DNA of 64,000 nt from Oscillospiraceae bacterium (lineage in GTDB: Bacteria; Bacillota; Clostridia; Oscillospirales; Acutalibacteraceae), in contig CADBBT010000010.1 of the NCBI GenBank assembly GCA_902792985.1, positions 1-64,000 of the forward strand, written 5' to 3'. Each line of letters begins with the position of its first letter. Position 1 is the first letter of the stretch. The notes beneath the pieces are model-generated. The model made no database searches, was not told where the DNA came from, and saw nothing but the letters and a program-made list of their open reading frames with translations. Below, piece by piece: positions 34,276 to 44,017 of this stretch. A program made the translations under genes and the position numbers.

Positions 34276-35637
34276 TTACAGGTAGTTCATCGGATTTTGC
34301 TTGACGCCGTTATAGCGGATCTCAAAATGGCAGTGCGGACCGGTCGAGTTACCGCTGGAGCCGACGCAGGCGATCTGCTGGCCCTTGGAAACGCTTTGAC
34401 CGGACGAGACGTTCAGCGAAGAGCAGTGGCCGTAAACGGTCGTGTAGCCGTCGCCGTGGTCAATGATCACATAGTTGCCGTAGCCGGTGGTGCCGTAGGT
34501 TGCGGTGATCACCGTGCCGCCGCGTGAAGCGTAGATCGGACGACCGTAGATGCCGCCGCCGGCGATGTCGATGCCGCCATGGAACGACCAGCCGGAGATG
34601 GACGCGCTGCGGTTGCCGAAACCGGAGGAGATGTAGGTGGAACCGCCGACCGGATAGCCCCAGGAGCCGCCGCTTGCGGGCGCGGAGGTGCTTGTGCCAG
34701 ACGATGTTCCGGAAGAGCTTCCGGAACCGGACGACTGCTGCTGTTGCTGCTGGGCGCGCAATCTTGCAAGACGTTCTTCTTCCGCTTTCTTGATGATGGC
34801 GTCGATCTCGGCGTCCGCTTTTTGACGTTCGCTCTGGAGGTTGTTGATATAGCGCTGATAGACTGCACTGCTGGCGTCAAGCTGCGCGAGCAGTCCGTTA
34901 ACCTGATTGTAGGTTTTCTGAATGTTTGCAAGCGCCGTTTTCAGCGTTGCCTTTCTCTTGGAAAGCTCATTCTTACGCGCCTGCTTTTCGTTGCGCGTTT
35001 CCTGCACTTCGGCTTTTTTCTCGTCAAAGATCGATTTCTTTTCCGCAAGCTCGTCCTTTTGCTCTTTCAGCTTGTCCACGATCTCACGGAACGCGTCGAT
35101 CGCTTTTTTGTCGTTTTCGCTCGAACGCCGCATCATCTCCAGCCGCGTCAAAAACGAAGCGAGAGAGTTTGCGCCCATGAGGATCTTCAAATTGGAGTCC
35201 TTGCCGTAAACATAGGATGTGCGCAGCTTTGTGGAAAGCTCGCCCTTTTGCGCTTCGATCTGCGCCTTGGTTTTGGCGATTTCGTTGCGCACCTTGCGGA
35301 TCTGCTTGCGGACTTTATCGATCTGTTTTTGAATTTTTGCAATTTTTTTATCGAGCTTTTTGATCTCGGCGGAAACCGCGTCGATCTGCTGCTGCACAGC
35401 GTTGATCTTTTCCTGCTGCGCGGTGATCTGGACTTGCAGCGTGTCAAGATATTCCTGCTGCTTTTCCTTTTTGCTTTTCAGCTCGTTGATCTTTGCGCGG
35501 TTGGCTTTGATCTGCTCGTCGATCTTAACGATTTTTTGCTGCAATTCCTGTTTGGTTGCCGCGGCAGCCTGTAAAACGCCTGTGGCCGAAAACAGCAGCA
35601 GCAACGACAGCAGCAAAGCGATGATTCTTTTTTTCAT
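34276..35637 (-). CDS. M23 peptidase with long coiled coil, copy B
   Basis: A 453-residue exported protein. Signal peptide MKKRIIALLLSLLLLFSATG, a coiled coil rich in Lys/Gln/Glu (about 28-290), a Ser/Gly/Gln linker (QQQQQSSGSGSSSG) and an M23 domain with HGGIDIAGGG, GDGYTTVYGHCS and STGPHCHFEI. The metal ligands look intact. Directly downstream of ftsX (53 bp), so it is the prime candidate for the protein coupled to FtsEX. The two copies have nearly the same M23 end (GFGNRSASISGWSFHGGIDI in both) but different linkers, pointing to tandem duplication. Confidence 0.92.
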   Translation of the reverse strand: MKKRIIALLLSLLLLFSATGVLQAAAATKQELQQKIVKIDEQIKANRAKINELKSKKEKQQEYLDTLQVQITAQQEKINAVQQQIDAVSAEIKKLDKKIAKIQKQIDKVRKQIRKVRNEIAKTKAQIEAQKGELSTKLRTSYVYGKDSNLKILMGANSLASFLTRLEMMRRSSENDKKAIDAFREIVDKLKEQKDELAEKKSIFDEKKAEVQETRNEKQARKNELSKRKATLKTALANIQKTYNQVNGLLAQLDASSAVYQRYINNLQSERQKADAEIDAIIKKAEEERLARLRAQQQQQQSSGSGSSSGTSSGTSTSAPASGGSWGYPVGGSTYISSGFGNRSASISGWSFHGGIDIAGGGIYGRPIYASRGGTVITATYGTTGYGNYVIIDHGDGYTTVYGHCSSLNVSSGQSVSKGQQIACVGSSGNSTGPHCHFEIRYNGVKQNPMNYL

Positions 35638-35690
35638 ATCAAATATATGCTCCTTTCCCGCACCGAAAAAGCGCGTCAGTCAAGCATAAA

Positions 35691-36773
35691 TCAAAGGTTC
35701 AGTTCAGATTCGCTGCCCTCTTTTTTCAGGTAGCGCAAAAGGGAGACAACACTGCCGAACGCGCCCAAAAGCATGCCGGCAACGATGTAGGCGATGATGG
35801 TGAACGGGAAGAAATCGCGGATGGAAACAACGCTTGAACCGAACAGACCGAACAGCGATTGCAGCGCGCTGCCTTCGCCCATTTCAAGCACATAGGTCAG
35901 CCCGAACGCTATGGCGCCGGAGATCAGACCGATGAAAATGCCTTCGATCATAAACGGCCAACTGATGAACGCGTTGGTTGCGCCAACGGATTTCATGACC
36001 TGGATGTCGATCTTACGCGACACCATGGTGATGCGGATGGTGTTGATGATGATGAACAGCGAAACGATGATCAGCACGATCACGAGGATGAAGCAGATGA
36101 GCGTGATGCTCTTTTGCATCGTGGTGATCTGATGCACGATCTCCTGGCTTTCGCGCACGGTGTCCCTGTGCGGAACGACATTGATCTTCGCCAGCGTGGT
36201 GTTGAAATCTTCGATGTTGCGCACGGTGATGCGGAAGGAATCCGGCAAGGGATTTTCGATCACATCCTCCAGCACTTCGCGCTGCACGCCGAATTCATCA
36301 AGCTGTTCGCTGAACGCCCGCTCTTTACGCACAAGCTCAACGCCATAGGGGTTCGCTTCCATTTCCGCAACGGAGTGGGCGTGGCGGTCGATTGTTTCGC
36401 CAGTCTGTCCGTTGGACTGACTGTTGCCCTCCTGCGCGGTATCTTCCGGGAAAAGACCCACGTTCTCGATATCCATAAGCGCGTTATAGGTTTCGAGTAA
36501 CCCGTTATCGTCGGTGCCGTCCTGCACAAACAGCACCACGACGTTTTGTTTTTCCACATCGCTGACCAGAGAGCGCATATTGCCCAAAAGCACAACGGAC
36601 ACGCCGATCAGCAGCAGACACGCGGTCAAAACGCTGATGGATGACAGCGACATCGTGCGGTTCGCTACAAGGTTGCGCAAGCCCATCTTCGTCAGATATG
36701 AGGTGTTCAGTCCGCCGATCCGTTTTGCCTTCGGGGGCTTTGCAGCCTTTTGCTTCTTTTCTTTATTCGCCAT
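35691..36773 (-). CDS. ftsX: Cell-division permease FtsX
   Basis: A 360-residue inner-membrane protein. A basic cytoplasmic start ([15 protein letters not shown]) leads to a first membrane segment (about 45-70), a large extracytoplasmic domain (about 70-215, with acid, gln-rich insert near 110-130), and three more membrane segments (about 225-250, 275-300, 325-350). FtsX passes the ATPase signal of FtsE to peptidoglycan hydrolases outside the cell. The start overlaps the end of ftsE by 11 bp, as usual for this pair. The M23 genes follow in the same direction. Confidence 0.93.
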   Translation of the reverse strand: MANKEKKQKAAKPPKAKRIGGLNTSYLTKMGLRNLVANRTMSLSSISVLTACLLLIGVSVVLLGNMRSLVSDVEKQNVVVLFVQDGTDDNGLLETYNALMDIENVGLFPEDTAQEGNSQSNGQTGETIDRHAHSVAEMEANPYGVELVRKERAFSEQLDEFGVQREVLEDVIENPLPDSFRITVRNIEDFNTTLAKINVVPHRDTVRESQEIVHQITTMQKSITLICFILVIVLIIVSLFIIINTIRITMVSRKIDIQVMKSVGATNAFISWPFMIEGIFIGLISGAIAFGLTYVLEMGEGSALQSLFGLFGSSVVSIRDFFPFTIIAYIVAGMLLGAFGSVVSLLRYLKKEGSESELNL

Positions 36774-37797
36774 CTGCCTGCGCCTCCGTTTCCTCTTCGA
36801 TCACAACGACCTGCTCCACTTGCACTTCTTCTTCCACGATGAACATCTCCGTTGCCCCTTGCGCATCGGAAGCTTCGTCCGGCGTCTGCATCTGCTGGGC
36901 GCCCGCGTTCATTTCGGAAGAAAGCGTTGCGATCATCTCGTCAGCGGAAAGCAACGGGTCTATGGCAGGCTGTTCAAGCAGCGTGGGTTCTTCCGTCTGC
37001 TCAACCGCTTCGGTCGGCACAACGACCGGCACTTCGGGCTGCGGCGCGGGAATGATCTGTTGCTCCGGCACAGAGGCCAGCTTGCGCGCAATGTCTTCGC
37101 GCTGCGCCTGAATTTTCTCATAGGCGGTGTTGGACGCCACGTCGGAGATGATGCGTCCGTTTTCGATCGTGACAATGCGGTGATCGAACTGGTGCACCAG
37201 CTCAAGGTCGTGCGTGACGACGACGACGGTGGCGCCGAGCGCGTTGATTTTATCGAACAGGCTCATGATCTCGCCCGAAAGCACCGGGTCAAGGTTGCCG
37301 GTCGGCTCGTCGGCGATGATCACACCGGGGTTGTTGACCAGCGCACGGGCAATCGCCACACGCTGACGCTCGCCGGTGGAGAGCTGATTGGGCAAGCATT
37401 TTGCCTTTGCGGAAAGGTCGACCAGCCGCAGCACATAGCGCACACGCTTGCGGATGATGCGCTCGCCGACGCCGATCACGCGCAGCGCGAACGCGACGTT
37501 ATCGTAAACGGTCATTTTCGGAATCAGGCGGAAATCCTGAAACACGATGCCGAGCATACGGCGCAGATACGGCAGCTCCTTCTTTTTGATTTTTGTCAGA
37601 TTATACGGACCGACGATGACCGTTCCGCTGTCCACACGCTCCTGCCCCATGATGACGTTCAAAAACGAGCTTTTGCCCGCGCCGGACGCGCCGACGATAA
37701 ACACGAACTCGCCGTCATCAATGCGCACGGAAACATGGTCAAGCGCCAACACATCGTTGGTCTTGTACTTCATGCTGACTTCTTTAAATTCTATCAT
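36763..37797 (-). CDS. ftsE: FtsE ATPase with a C-terminal extension
   Basis: A 344-residue ABC-type ATPase of the FtsEX complex. Walker A ([13 protein letters not shown]), signature [15 protein letters not shown], Walker [14 protein letters not shown] and the switch His in VVTHDLELV are present within the first 230 residues, the usual full length of FtsE. The remaining 115 residues are an acidic, Glu/Gln/Val-rich extension with low complexity, ending [20 protein letters not shown]. Such an extension may bind divisome or regulatory partners; this is inference. It is the first structural gene of the ftsE-ftsX-M23-M23 group. Confidence 0.94.
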   Translation of the reverse strand: MIEFKEVSMKYKTNDVLALDHVSVRIDDGEFVFIVGASGAGKSSFLNVIMGQERVDSGTVIVGPYNLTKIKKKELPYLRRMLGIVFQDFRLIPKMTVYDNVAFALRVIGVGERIIRKRVRYVLRLVDLSAKAKCLPNQLSTGERQRVAIARALVNNPGVIIADEPTGNLDPVLSGEIMSLFDKINALGATVVVVTHDLELVHQFDHRIVTIENGRIISDVASNTAYEKIQAQREDIARKLASVPEQQIIPAPQPEVPVVVPTEAVEQTEEPTLLEQPAIDPLLSADEMIATLSSEMNAGAQQMQTPDEASDAQGATEMFIVEEEVQVEQVVVIEEETEAQADGE

Positions 37798-37822
37798 AGC
37801 TTCTTTCTTTCACGGCTTTCCT

Positions 37823-38908
37823 TTAATACTTCACCGGTTTTGCGTCCAGATATTTTTTGACCATGAGCGCAACTTTAAAGACGATTGCGTCGTCAAATTC
37901 GCGCAGATCAAGCCCCGTGAGCTTTTTGATTTTTTCCAGACGGTAAACCAGCGTGTTTCTGTGCACGAACAGCTTTCTGCTCGTTTCGGAAACATTCAGG
38001 TTGTTTTCAAAGAATTTTTGAATGGTGAACAGCGTCTCCTGATCGAGCCCGACGATGGAGCCCTTCTTGAAGATCTCCTTGAGGAACATCTCGCACAGCG
38101 TGGTCGGCAGCTGATAGATCAGACGCGCGATGCCGAGGTTGTCGTAGGTCACGATGGTTTTTTCCGTATCAAAGACCTTGCCGACCTCCAGCGCGATCTG
38201 CGATTCCTTGAACGAGCGCGGCAGATCCTTCAGACCGAGGACGATGGAGCCGATGCCGATGAGTGCGTTGACGTAATACTCTGTGTGCAGCGTGTCGATG
38301 ATCGAGCGCGCAAGCGCTTCCAGATCTTTCATCTCATTGCCGGCACGCAGCTCTTTGACAAGCGCAATGTCGGTTTCGTTGATGTTGATGATCAGGTCCT
38401 TCTGCTTGTCGGGGAAGAGCTTTTGCAGCGCTTCGCTGACCGGCATCTCGGAGCGATCCTGTGTTCTGACAAGCAGCACGCAGCGCGGCACTTCGTTATT
38501 GAAGCCGAACTCGCGGGTCTTCAGATAGATATCGCCGGGGAGGATATTATCGAGAATCACATTTTTGATGAAGTTGCTGCGGTCATATTTTTCATCATAA
38601 TATTGTTTGATCCCGTTGAGCGCAACCGCGATCAGACGCGCATAGTTTGCTGCCGCGTCGTCGTCACCGTCCACAAAGACTGCCGCGTCCGGATGCATCT
38701 GCACACCGATCGCCATATAGGTTTTTCCGCCGATGACCTTTGCTTCAAACGAGGAAAGCTCCTTTGTGACATTGATGACATCGTTTTCCCCAATGCGGCG
38801 CAGGTCACTGCAGCAAATGATGATGCCGTTGCTGTCGACCACGCCGATGGTGCGGTCGATCGCGTCCTTCATCTGATGAATGGTTCCCTGAAACAGTCTG
38901 TTTGACAT
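37823..38908 (-). CDS. PucR/CdaR-type transcriptional regulator
   Basis: A 361-residue regulator. The N-terminal sensor-like part (VVDSNGIIICCSD, VTKELSSFEAKVIGGKTY) resembles CdaR, and the C-terminal PucR-type helix-turn-helix is clear (FENNLNVSETSRKLFVHRNTLVYRLEKI). The ATG at 38908 follows GGGAGG at 8 bases; the longer frame to 39013 has no support. It lies directly upstream of ftsE in the same direction, with 25 bp between, so it may control or be co-transcribed with the ftsEX group. The effector is unknown. Confidence 0.85.
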   Translation of the reverse strand: MSNRLFQGTIHQMKDAIDRTIGVVDSNGIIICCSDLRRIGENDVINVTKELSSFEAKVIGGKTYMAIGVQMHPDAAVFVDGDDDAAANYARLIAVALNGIKQYYDEKYDRSNFIKNVILDNILPGDIYLKTREFGFNNEVPRCVLLVRTQDRSEMPVSEALQKLFPDKQKDLIININETDIALVKELRAGNEMKDLEALARSIIDTLHTEYYVNALIGIGSIVLGLKDLPRSFKESQIALEVGKVFDTEKTIVTYDNLGIARLIYQLPTTLCEMFLKEIFKKGSIVGLDQETLFTIQKFFENNLNVSETSRKLFVHRNTLVYRLEKIKKLTGLDLREFDDAIVFKVALMVKKYLDAKPVKY

Positions 38909-38984
38909 TTCTTCAGCCTCCCAAATAATGGTTGAATTTTGAGCAAAAAAGCATTTATGCATTTTGACGATTGTTTGTGGTTCC

Positions 38985-39013
38985 ATTGTACACAATTTAT
39001 CGGCAATTTGCAA
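38985..39013 (-). promoter_or_regulatory. Promoter of the PucR-type regulator (and ftsEX group)
   Basis: On the minus strand TTGCAA and TACAAT are separated by 17 bp, about 75 bp upstream of the ATG. Confidence 0.65.
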
Positions 39014-39185
39014 TATAAAAACGAAAAAAATTTAGATATTTTTTCGTAATTTTGGTTTTTTTGCTCTTTTTTTTGACAAAAACATCATTTTTAGAAGGTT
39101 GGAACTCTTTTTTTCGTTACTTTTTTCGTTGTGTAAAATAACCATACACCCAAAACCTAAAAACAACTTAACACTTTTTGCGGCG

Positions 39186-39214
39186 TTGTATTTCGCACGC
39201 GATTGTGCTATACT
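39186..39214 (+). promoter_or_regulatory. Promoter of the M16 peptidase operon
   Basis: TTGTAT and TATACT separated by 17 bp, 30 bp upstream of the ATG at 39245. The 335-bp divergent gap before it is AT-rich, with several T-runs and no visible gene. Confidence 0.7.
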
Positions 39215-39244
39215 ATAGTCAATTGTTTACAGGAGGCTGAGCCT

Positions 39245-40534
39245 ATGGAATTTTTAAAGATCACAGACGGCGTGCGTCTGGCCTTTGCGCAGAGGGACCA
39301 GTTCAAAACGGCGGTCATGAGCCTTTCGGTGTGTGTGCCGCTGGATGAACACGCTGCCGCAAATGCACTGCTGATCCGTCTGCTTGCGCGCACAAACAAA
39401 AAGCACCCGACCACGCTGGACATGAACCGCGCCCTGGCGTCGCTTTACGGCGCAACGATCACGCCTGTTGTTGAAAAGCAGGGCGAAACACAGGTGCTGC
39501 GGCTGCTGCTTTCCGCGCTGGACGACCGGTTCACGCTGGACAAAGAGAGCGTTTGCGAAAGCTGTATGCGCATGCTCTTTGACTGCTTTTTTGACCCCGA
39601 CGTCACGCCGGACGGCTTCAAAGAGGAAAACATCACGCTGGAAAAGCGGCTGCTGATCGAAAAGATCGACGCCGAGCGCGATGAAAAGCGCATCTACGCG
39701 CGCGAGCGGCTGGTAGAGGAAATGTGCAAAAACGAGGCCTACGGCCGCAGCAAATACGGCACAAAGGAAGAGATCCGCGCACTTGACGGCAAGGCGCTGT
39801 TTGAGCAATGGAAAACCCTTTTGCTGCACGCGCCGATGGAATTCGCCTTTGTTGGAAGCACGCCGAAGGAACAGCTCGTTTCACTGCTAAAAAAGCGGTG
39901 CGAAGCGTTCCCGAAGGAATGCATCACCGAGCTGCACACCGAGTTCCTCACAGAGAGCTACGGCAGCAAAACGGTCACGGAGACGCAGCCGGTGAAGCAA
40001 GGCAAGCTCGTCATCGGCTACCGCGCAGGCATGACCTATGATATGGACAACTACGCGGCGATCCGTCTGATGACGGCGATCTTCGGCGGCGGCACGTTTT
40101 CCAAGCTGTTCATGAACGTGCGCGAAAAAATGAGCCTTTGCTATTACTGCGCGGCGCGGCTGATCGCCTCAAAGGGCATTCTGCTTGTGGACAGCGGCGT
40201 TGAAACGGAAAACGCGAAAAAAACGCTGAACGCCATTCGCGCTGAGCTGGATGCGGTCCGCAAAGGCGACTTCACCGATGAGGTCATCGAGCAGGCAAAG
40301 CTGAGCATCTGCGACGCGCTCAAGGGCGTGCATGATTCCAACAGCGCCATCCTCGGCTGGATAGCGTCGCATACAGCGTCCAGCAAGTTTTATTCGCCCG
40401 AGGAGATCGCGGATATGATCCGCTCCGTCAGCCGTCAGGAAATCATTCTTGCAGCAAACATGATCACCGAGGACACTGTTTATTTGTTAAAGAGCGAAAA
40501 GGAGGAAAGCGCAGATGCAGATGAAACGCATTGA
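39245..40534 (+). CDS. M16-family protein without the zinc motif (YmfF-like)
   Basis: A 429-residue insulinase-fold protein. It lacks the HxxEH zinc motif (the position reads ALLIRLLART) but keeps the C-terminal M16 fold (FGGGTFSKLFMNVREKMSLCYY). Such proteins pair with an active M16 partner, as the mitochondrial processing peptidase and B. subtilis YmfF/YmfH do. AGGAGG lies 7-8 bases before the ATG at 39245; the frame from 39203 is less likely. It overlaps the next gene by 20 bp, so the two products are made together. Confidence 0.88.
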   Translation: MEFLKITDGVRLAFAQRDQFKTAVMSLSVCVPLDEHAAANALLIRLLARTNKKHPTTLDMNRALASLYGATITPVVEKQGETQVLRLLLSALDDRFTLDKESVCESCMRMLFDCFFDPDVTPDGFKEENITLEKRLLIEKIDAERDEKRIYARERLVEEMCKNEAYGRSKYGTKEEIRALDGKALFEQWKTLLLHAPMEFAFVGSTPKEQLVSLLKKRCEAFPKECITELHTEFLTESYGSKTVTETQPVKQGKLVIGYRAGMTYDMDNYAAIRLMTAIFGGGTFSKLFMNVREKMSLCYYCAARLIASKGILLVDSGVETENAKKTLNAIRAELDAVRKGDFTDEVIEQAKLSICDALKGVHDSNSAILGWIASHTASSKFYSPEEIADMIRSVSRQEIILAANMITEDTVYLLKSEKEESADADETH

Positions 40535-41783
40535 AAGTAAGCTTCTCGGCGAAAGCTATGTGGAGCTGACGCATGACAGCGGACTGAAGATCCTTGTGAT
40601 GGAAAAGCCGGATTACACCGGCGCATTTGCAATGTTCGGCGCGAATTACGGCTCGGTCGACACCTGCTTCCGGCTGCAGGGCGCGAAGGAATACACCAAA
40701 GTGCCCGAGGGCATTGCGCATTATCTGGAGCATAAGCTCTTTGAAAGCGAAGAGCTGGACGCGTTTGAGCGCTTTGCAAAAACCGGCGCATCCGCCAACG
40801 CGTTCACCTCGTTTGACCGCACCTGCTACCTGTTCCAGTGCAGCGACCATTTTGAGGAAAACCTTGAAATTTTGCTCGACTTTGTAAAATCACCCTATTT
40901 TACGGCGCAAACCGTGCAGAAGGAACAGGGCATCATCGGACAGGAGATCCGGATGTATCAGGACGCGCCCGACTGGCAGGTGCTGTTCAACCTGTTGCGC
41001 GCGCTGTATCACAACAACCCCGTGCGCATCGACATCGCCGGCACGATCGAATCCATTGCGCAGATCACGGCGGAGCTGCTGTATGACTGCTACAACACGT
41101 TTTATAACCACTCCAACATGGTGCTGGCCGTGGCCGGCGGCGTCACTGCCGAACAGGTGCTGCGTGTGGCGGACAAGGTGCTGAAAAAGGAAGCGCCCGT
41201 GCAGTTTGAACAGATCATCCCCGAAGAGCCGAAAGAAGTGAAGCAAAAGCTGATCGAAGAGACGCTGTCGGTCGATCTTCCGAAATTCGCCCTCGGCTTC
41301 AAGCAAACACACAGCACGCCCGTGCGCACGGCGAAGGAAGGCGTGATCACGGACATTGCGCTGGACATCATCGCAGGCAAGGTGTCGCCGCTGTATCATG
41401 AACTGCTATCCAAAGGGCTCATCAACACGAGCTTTTCCAGCGAATATTTCACGGGCCGCGGCTTTGCCGTGCCGATGTTCACAGGCGAAAGCACCGACGC
41501 TTTTGCCGTAAAAGAAGCGATCCTCGCAAAGATCAGAACGCTCAAGGAGCACGGCATCACGGACGAAGATTTTGACATCTCACGCAAACGACTGTATGGG
41601 CAGGAGCTGCGCGCGTTCAATGATGTGGACGATCTCGCAAACGACCTTGTGGACTGCTATTTCAAAAACGAAACGCTGTTTGACCGGATCGAATGCTACC
41701 GCACGCTGACAAAGGCAGATGTGGAAGCTGCGATCAGAACCGGCTTTGACGAAGAGAACTGCAGCCTGTCGGTCATTCGCTGA
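40515..41783 (+). CDS. M16 zinc peptidase (YmfH-like)
   Basis: A 422-residue peptidase with the inverted zinc motif HYLEH in EGIAHYLEHKLFES (about residues 70-80) and the downstream Glu in EQGIIGQEIRMYQDAP. It is likely the active half of a two-subunit M16 enzyme with the preceding gene. Family members degrade or process peptides; in B. subtilis the linked genes lie near competence and antimicrobial-peptide functions. GGAGG precedes the ATG. topB follows after 11 bp. Confidence 0.9.
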   Translation: MQMKRIESKLLGESYVELTHDSGLKILVMEKPDYTGAFAMFGANYGSVDTCFRLQGAKEYTKVPEGIAHYLEHKLFESEELDAFERFAKTGASANAFTSFDRTCYLFQCSDHFEENLEILLDFVKSPYFTAQTVQKEQGIIGQEIRMYQDAPDWQVLFNLLRALYHNNPVRIDIAGTIESIAQITAELLYDCYNTFYNHSNMVLAVAGGVTAEQVLRVADKVLKKEAPVQFEQIIPEEPKEVKQKLIEETLSVDLPKFALGFKQTHSTPVRTAKEGVITDIALDIIAGKVSPLYHELLSKGLINTSFSSEYFTGRGFAVPMFTGESTDAFAVKEAILAKIRTLKEHGITDEDFDISRKRLYGQELRAFNDVDDLANDLVDCYFKNETLFDRIECYRTLTKADVEAAIRTGFDEENCSLSVIR

Positions 41784-41794
41784 AAGGAGCGTTT

Positions 41795-43966
41795 ATGGCA
41801 AAACAACTTGTACTCGCAGAAAAACCTTCCGTTGCGCGCGACCTTGCGCGTGTGCTCGGCGCGAACCGCAAAGCCGACGGTTTTTTGGAGGGCGGCAATT
41901 ATGTTGTTACCTGGGCGCTCGGTCATCTGGTGACGCTCGCCGACCCTGAGACGTATGACGACAAGTATAAAGCGTGGCGGCTCGAAGATCTGCCGATGCT
42001 GCCGGAAAAAATGAAGCTGACTGTCATCAAGCAGACGGCAAAGCAGTATCATACCGTACAAAAGCTGATGGGGCGCGCGGACATCGGTTCGCTGGTCATT
42101 GCCACGGACGCCGGACGCGAGGGTGAACTCGTTGCGCGCTGGATCATGCAAAAAGCGCATTGGAAAAAGCCGACCTTTCGCCTTTGGATCTCCTCGCAGA
42201 CCGACCGCGCGATCAAAGACGGCTTTGCGCATTTGAAACCGGCAAAGGAGTACGACAACCTTTACGCGTCCGCACAGGCACGCGCAGAGGCCGACTGGCT
42301 TGTTGGACTGAACGTCACCCGCGCCCTCACCTGCCGGTTCAACGCCTCGCTTTCCGCCGGACGTGTGCAGACGCCGACGCTCGCCATGATCGTGGACCGC
42401 GAAAAAGAGATCGCCGCCTTTGTGCCCAAGGATTACTACACGCTGCAGGCGCTCTTTCCCGGCTTTTCGGCAACGTTCCGCGACAACAAAAACAATACGC
42501 GCTTTTCCGATCTGACCTTTGTGCAAAAGATCCAGAAGGAAGTGACGGGCAAGCAGGCGATCGTTTCAAAGTTGGAACGCACATCAAAAACAACGCCGCC
42601 GCCCGCAGCATATGATCTGACGGAGCTGCAGCGAGACGCAAATAAGCTTTACGGCTATTCCGCAAAGCAGACGCTTTCTTATATGCAGTCGCTGTATGAA
42701 TTCCACAAAGTGCTCACCTATCCGCGCACGGATTCGCGTTATATTACGGATGATATCGTGCCGACGATCCCCGAACGGCTGCGCGCCTGCGCAAACGGCG
42801 TATTTCAAAAGGCGGCCATCGCGCTTTCCCGCGGGCCGATCCAGACGAAATATATCGTCAACAACGCCAAAGTCACCGACCACCACGCGATCATTCCGAC
42901 CGAGCAGCCGCCCGTGTTCGCCAAGATGAGCCATGAGGAGCGCACTATTTATGACCTTGTGGTCAAGCGTTTCCTTGCCGTGCTCTCTGCGCCGTTTGCC
43001 TTTGATGAGGTCAAGCTCACCGTGTCTGTCGGCCAGCATAATTTTTACGCCAAGGGCAAGATCGTGCGTTCGAGCGGCTGGAAAGCGTTTTATTCCGCGG
43101 ATTTTGACGAGGACGAGCTGGACGCAGAGATCAAAACGCAAAAGCTGCCCGAACTGCGGCAGGGACAGACGCTGGCGGTACAGAACACGAAGATCGTAAA
43201 CGGCAAGACCCGTCCCCCGGCGCGCTACACCGAAGCGACACTGCTCACGGCGATGGAGCATCCCACAGGGCAGATCCAGGACAAGAACCTCAAAAGGGTG
43301 ATGGAGACCACCAGCGGGCTCGGCACACCTGCCACCCGCGCCGACATCATTGAAAAGCTGTTTGACAATTACAGCATCGAGCGCAACGGCAAGGAGATCC
43401 ATCCCACGGCAAAGGGCAAGCAGCTCATCGCCATTGTGCCCAACGATCTGCGCTCGGCTCAGCTCACCGCAGAATGGGAGCAGCAGCTTCAAAACATTGC
43501 GCGCGGCACCGGCAACCAGAAGCGCTTCATTCAGGAGATGCGCGACTACGCGACGTCGCTCGTCGGGCAGGTCATCGCCAGCAACGCGCAGTATCACCAC
43601 GACAACGTCACGCGCGAAAAATGTCCGATCTGCGGGAAATACATGCTTGAAGTGAACGGCAAAAAAGGCAAGATGCTCATTTGCCAGGATCGTGAATGCG
43701 GCTATCGAAAAGGACTTTCCACAGTCACAAACGCGCGCTGCCCGCAGTGTCACAAAAAGATGGAGCTGCGCGGCGAGGGTGACAAAAAAATGTTCTGCTG
43801 CGTCTGCGGCTACCGCGAGAAGCTCTCTGATTTTCAATCGCGCAAAGCGCAGGCCGGCGCCGGCAAGGCCGAGGTCATGCAATTTATGCGCAAACAACAG
43901 CAGCAGGAAAAGCAGGAGGAAAAGAACAATCCGATGGCGGATCTGCTCAAGGACTTTTTCAATTAA
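41795..43966 (+). CDS. topB: DNA topoisomerase III
   Basis: A 723-residue type IA topoisomerase that relaxes and decatenates DNA. The Toprim domain (AEKPSVARDLARVLGA, TDAGREGELVARWI) is at the N-terminus; the active Tyr is in YPRTDSRYI (about residues 308-316). Two C-terminal four-Cys zinc-finger-like segments (CPICGKYML..CQDRECGY and CPQCHKKM..CCVCGY) follow, then a glutamine-rich tail. AAAGGAG precedes the ATG. The length and finger number fit TopB proteins of Firmicutes. It closes the plus-strand run with the M16 pair. Confidence 0.95.
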   Translation: MAKQLVLAEKPSVARDLARVLGANRKADGFLEGGNYVVTWALGHLVTLADPETYDDKYKAWRLEDLPMLPEKMKLTVIKQTAKQYHTVQKLMGRADIGSLVIATDAGREGELVARWIMQKAHWKKPTFRLWISSQTDRAIKDGFAHLKPAKEYDNLYASAQARAEADWLVGLNVTRALTCRFNASLSAGRVQTPTLAMIVDREKEIAAFVPKDYYTLQALFPGFSATFRDNKNNTRFSDLTFVQKIQKEVTGKQAIVSKLERTSKTTPPPAAYDLTELQRDANKLYGYSAKQTLSYMQSLYEFHKVLTYPRTDSRYITDDIVPTIPERLRACANGVFQKAAIALSRGPIQTKYIVNNAKVTDHHAIIPTEQPPVFAKMSHEERTIYDLVVKRFLAVLSAPFAFDEVKLTVSVGQHNFYAKGKIVRSSGWKAFYSADFDEDELDAEIKTQKLPELRQGQTLAVQNTKIVNGKTRPPARYTEATLLTAMEHPTGQIQDKNLKRVMETTSGLGTPATRADIIEKLFDNYSIERNGKEIHPTAKGKQLIAIVPNDLRSAQLTAEWEQQLQNIARGTGNQKRFIQEMRDYATSLVGQVIASNAQYHHDNVTREKCPICGKYMLEVNGKKGKMLICQDRECGYRKGLSTVTNARCPQCHKKMELRGEGDKKMFCCVCGYREKLSDFQSRKAQAGAGKAEVMQFMRKQQQQEKQEEKNNPMADLLKDFFN

Positions 43967-43981
43967 AAAGCAACTAAAAAC

Positions 43982-44017
43982 AACGGCGGCCGTCAAAATG
44001 ACGACCGCCCGTTTTTC
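43982..44017 (+). terminator. Terminator of topB
   Basis: ACGGCGG...CCGCCCGT hairpin with inner TCA/TGA pairing, followed by TTTTTC, about 16 bp after the topB stop. Confidence 0.7.

Noticed and set aside
39203-39244. N-terminal extension of the M16 gene
   Set aside because: The added residues overlap the promoter -10 box, so they cannot be in the transcript.
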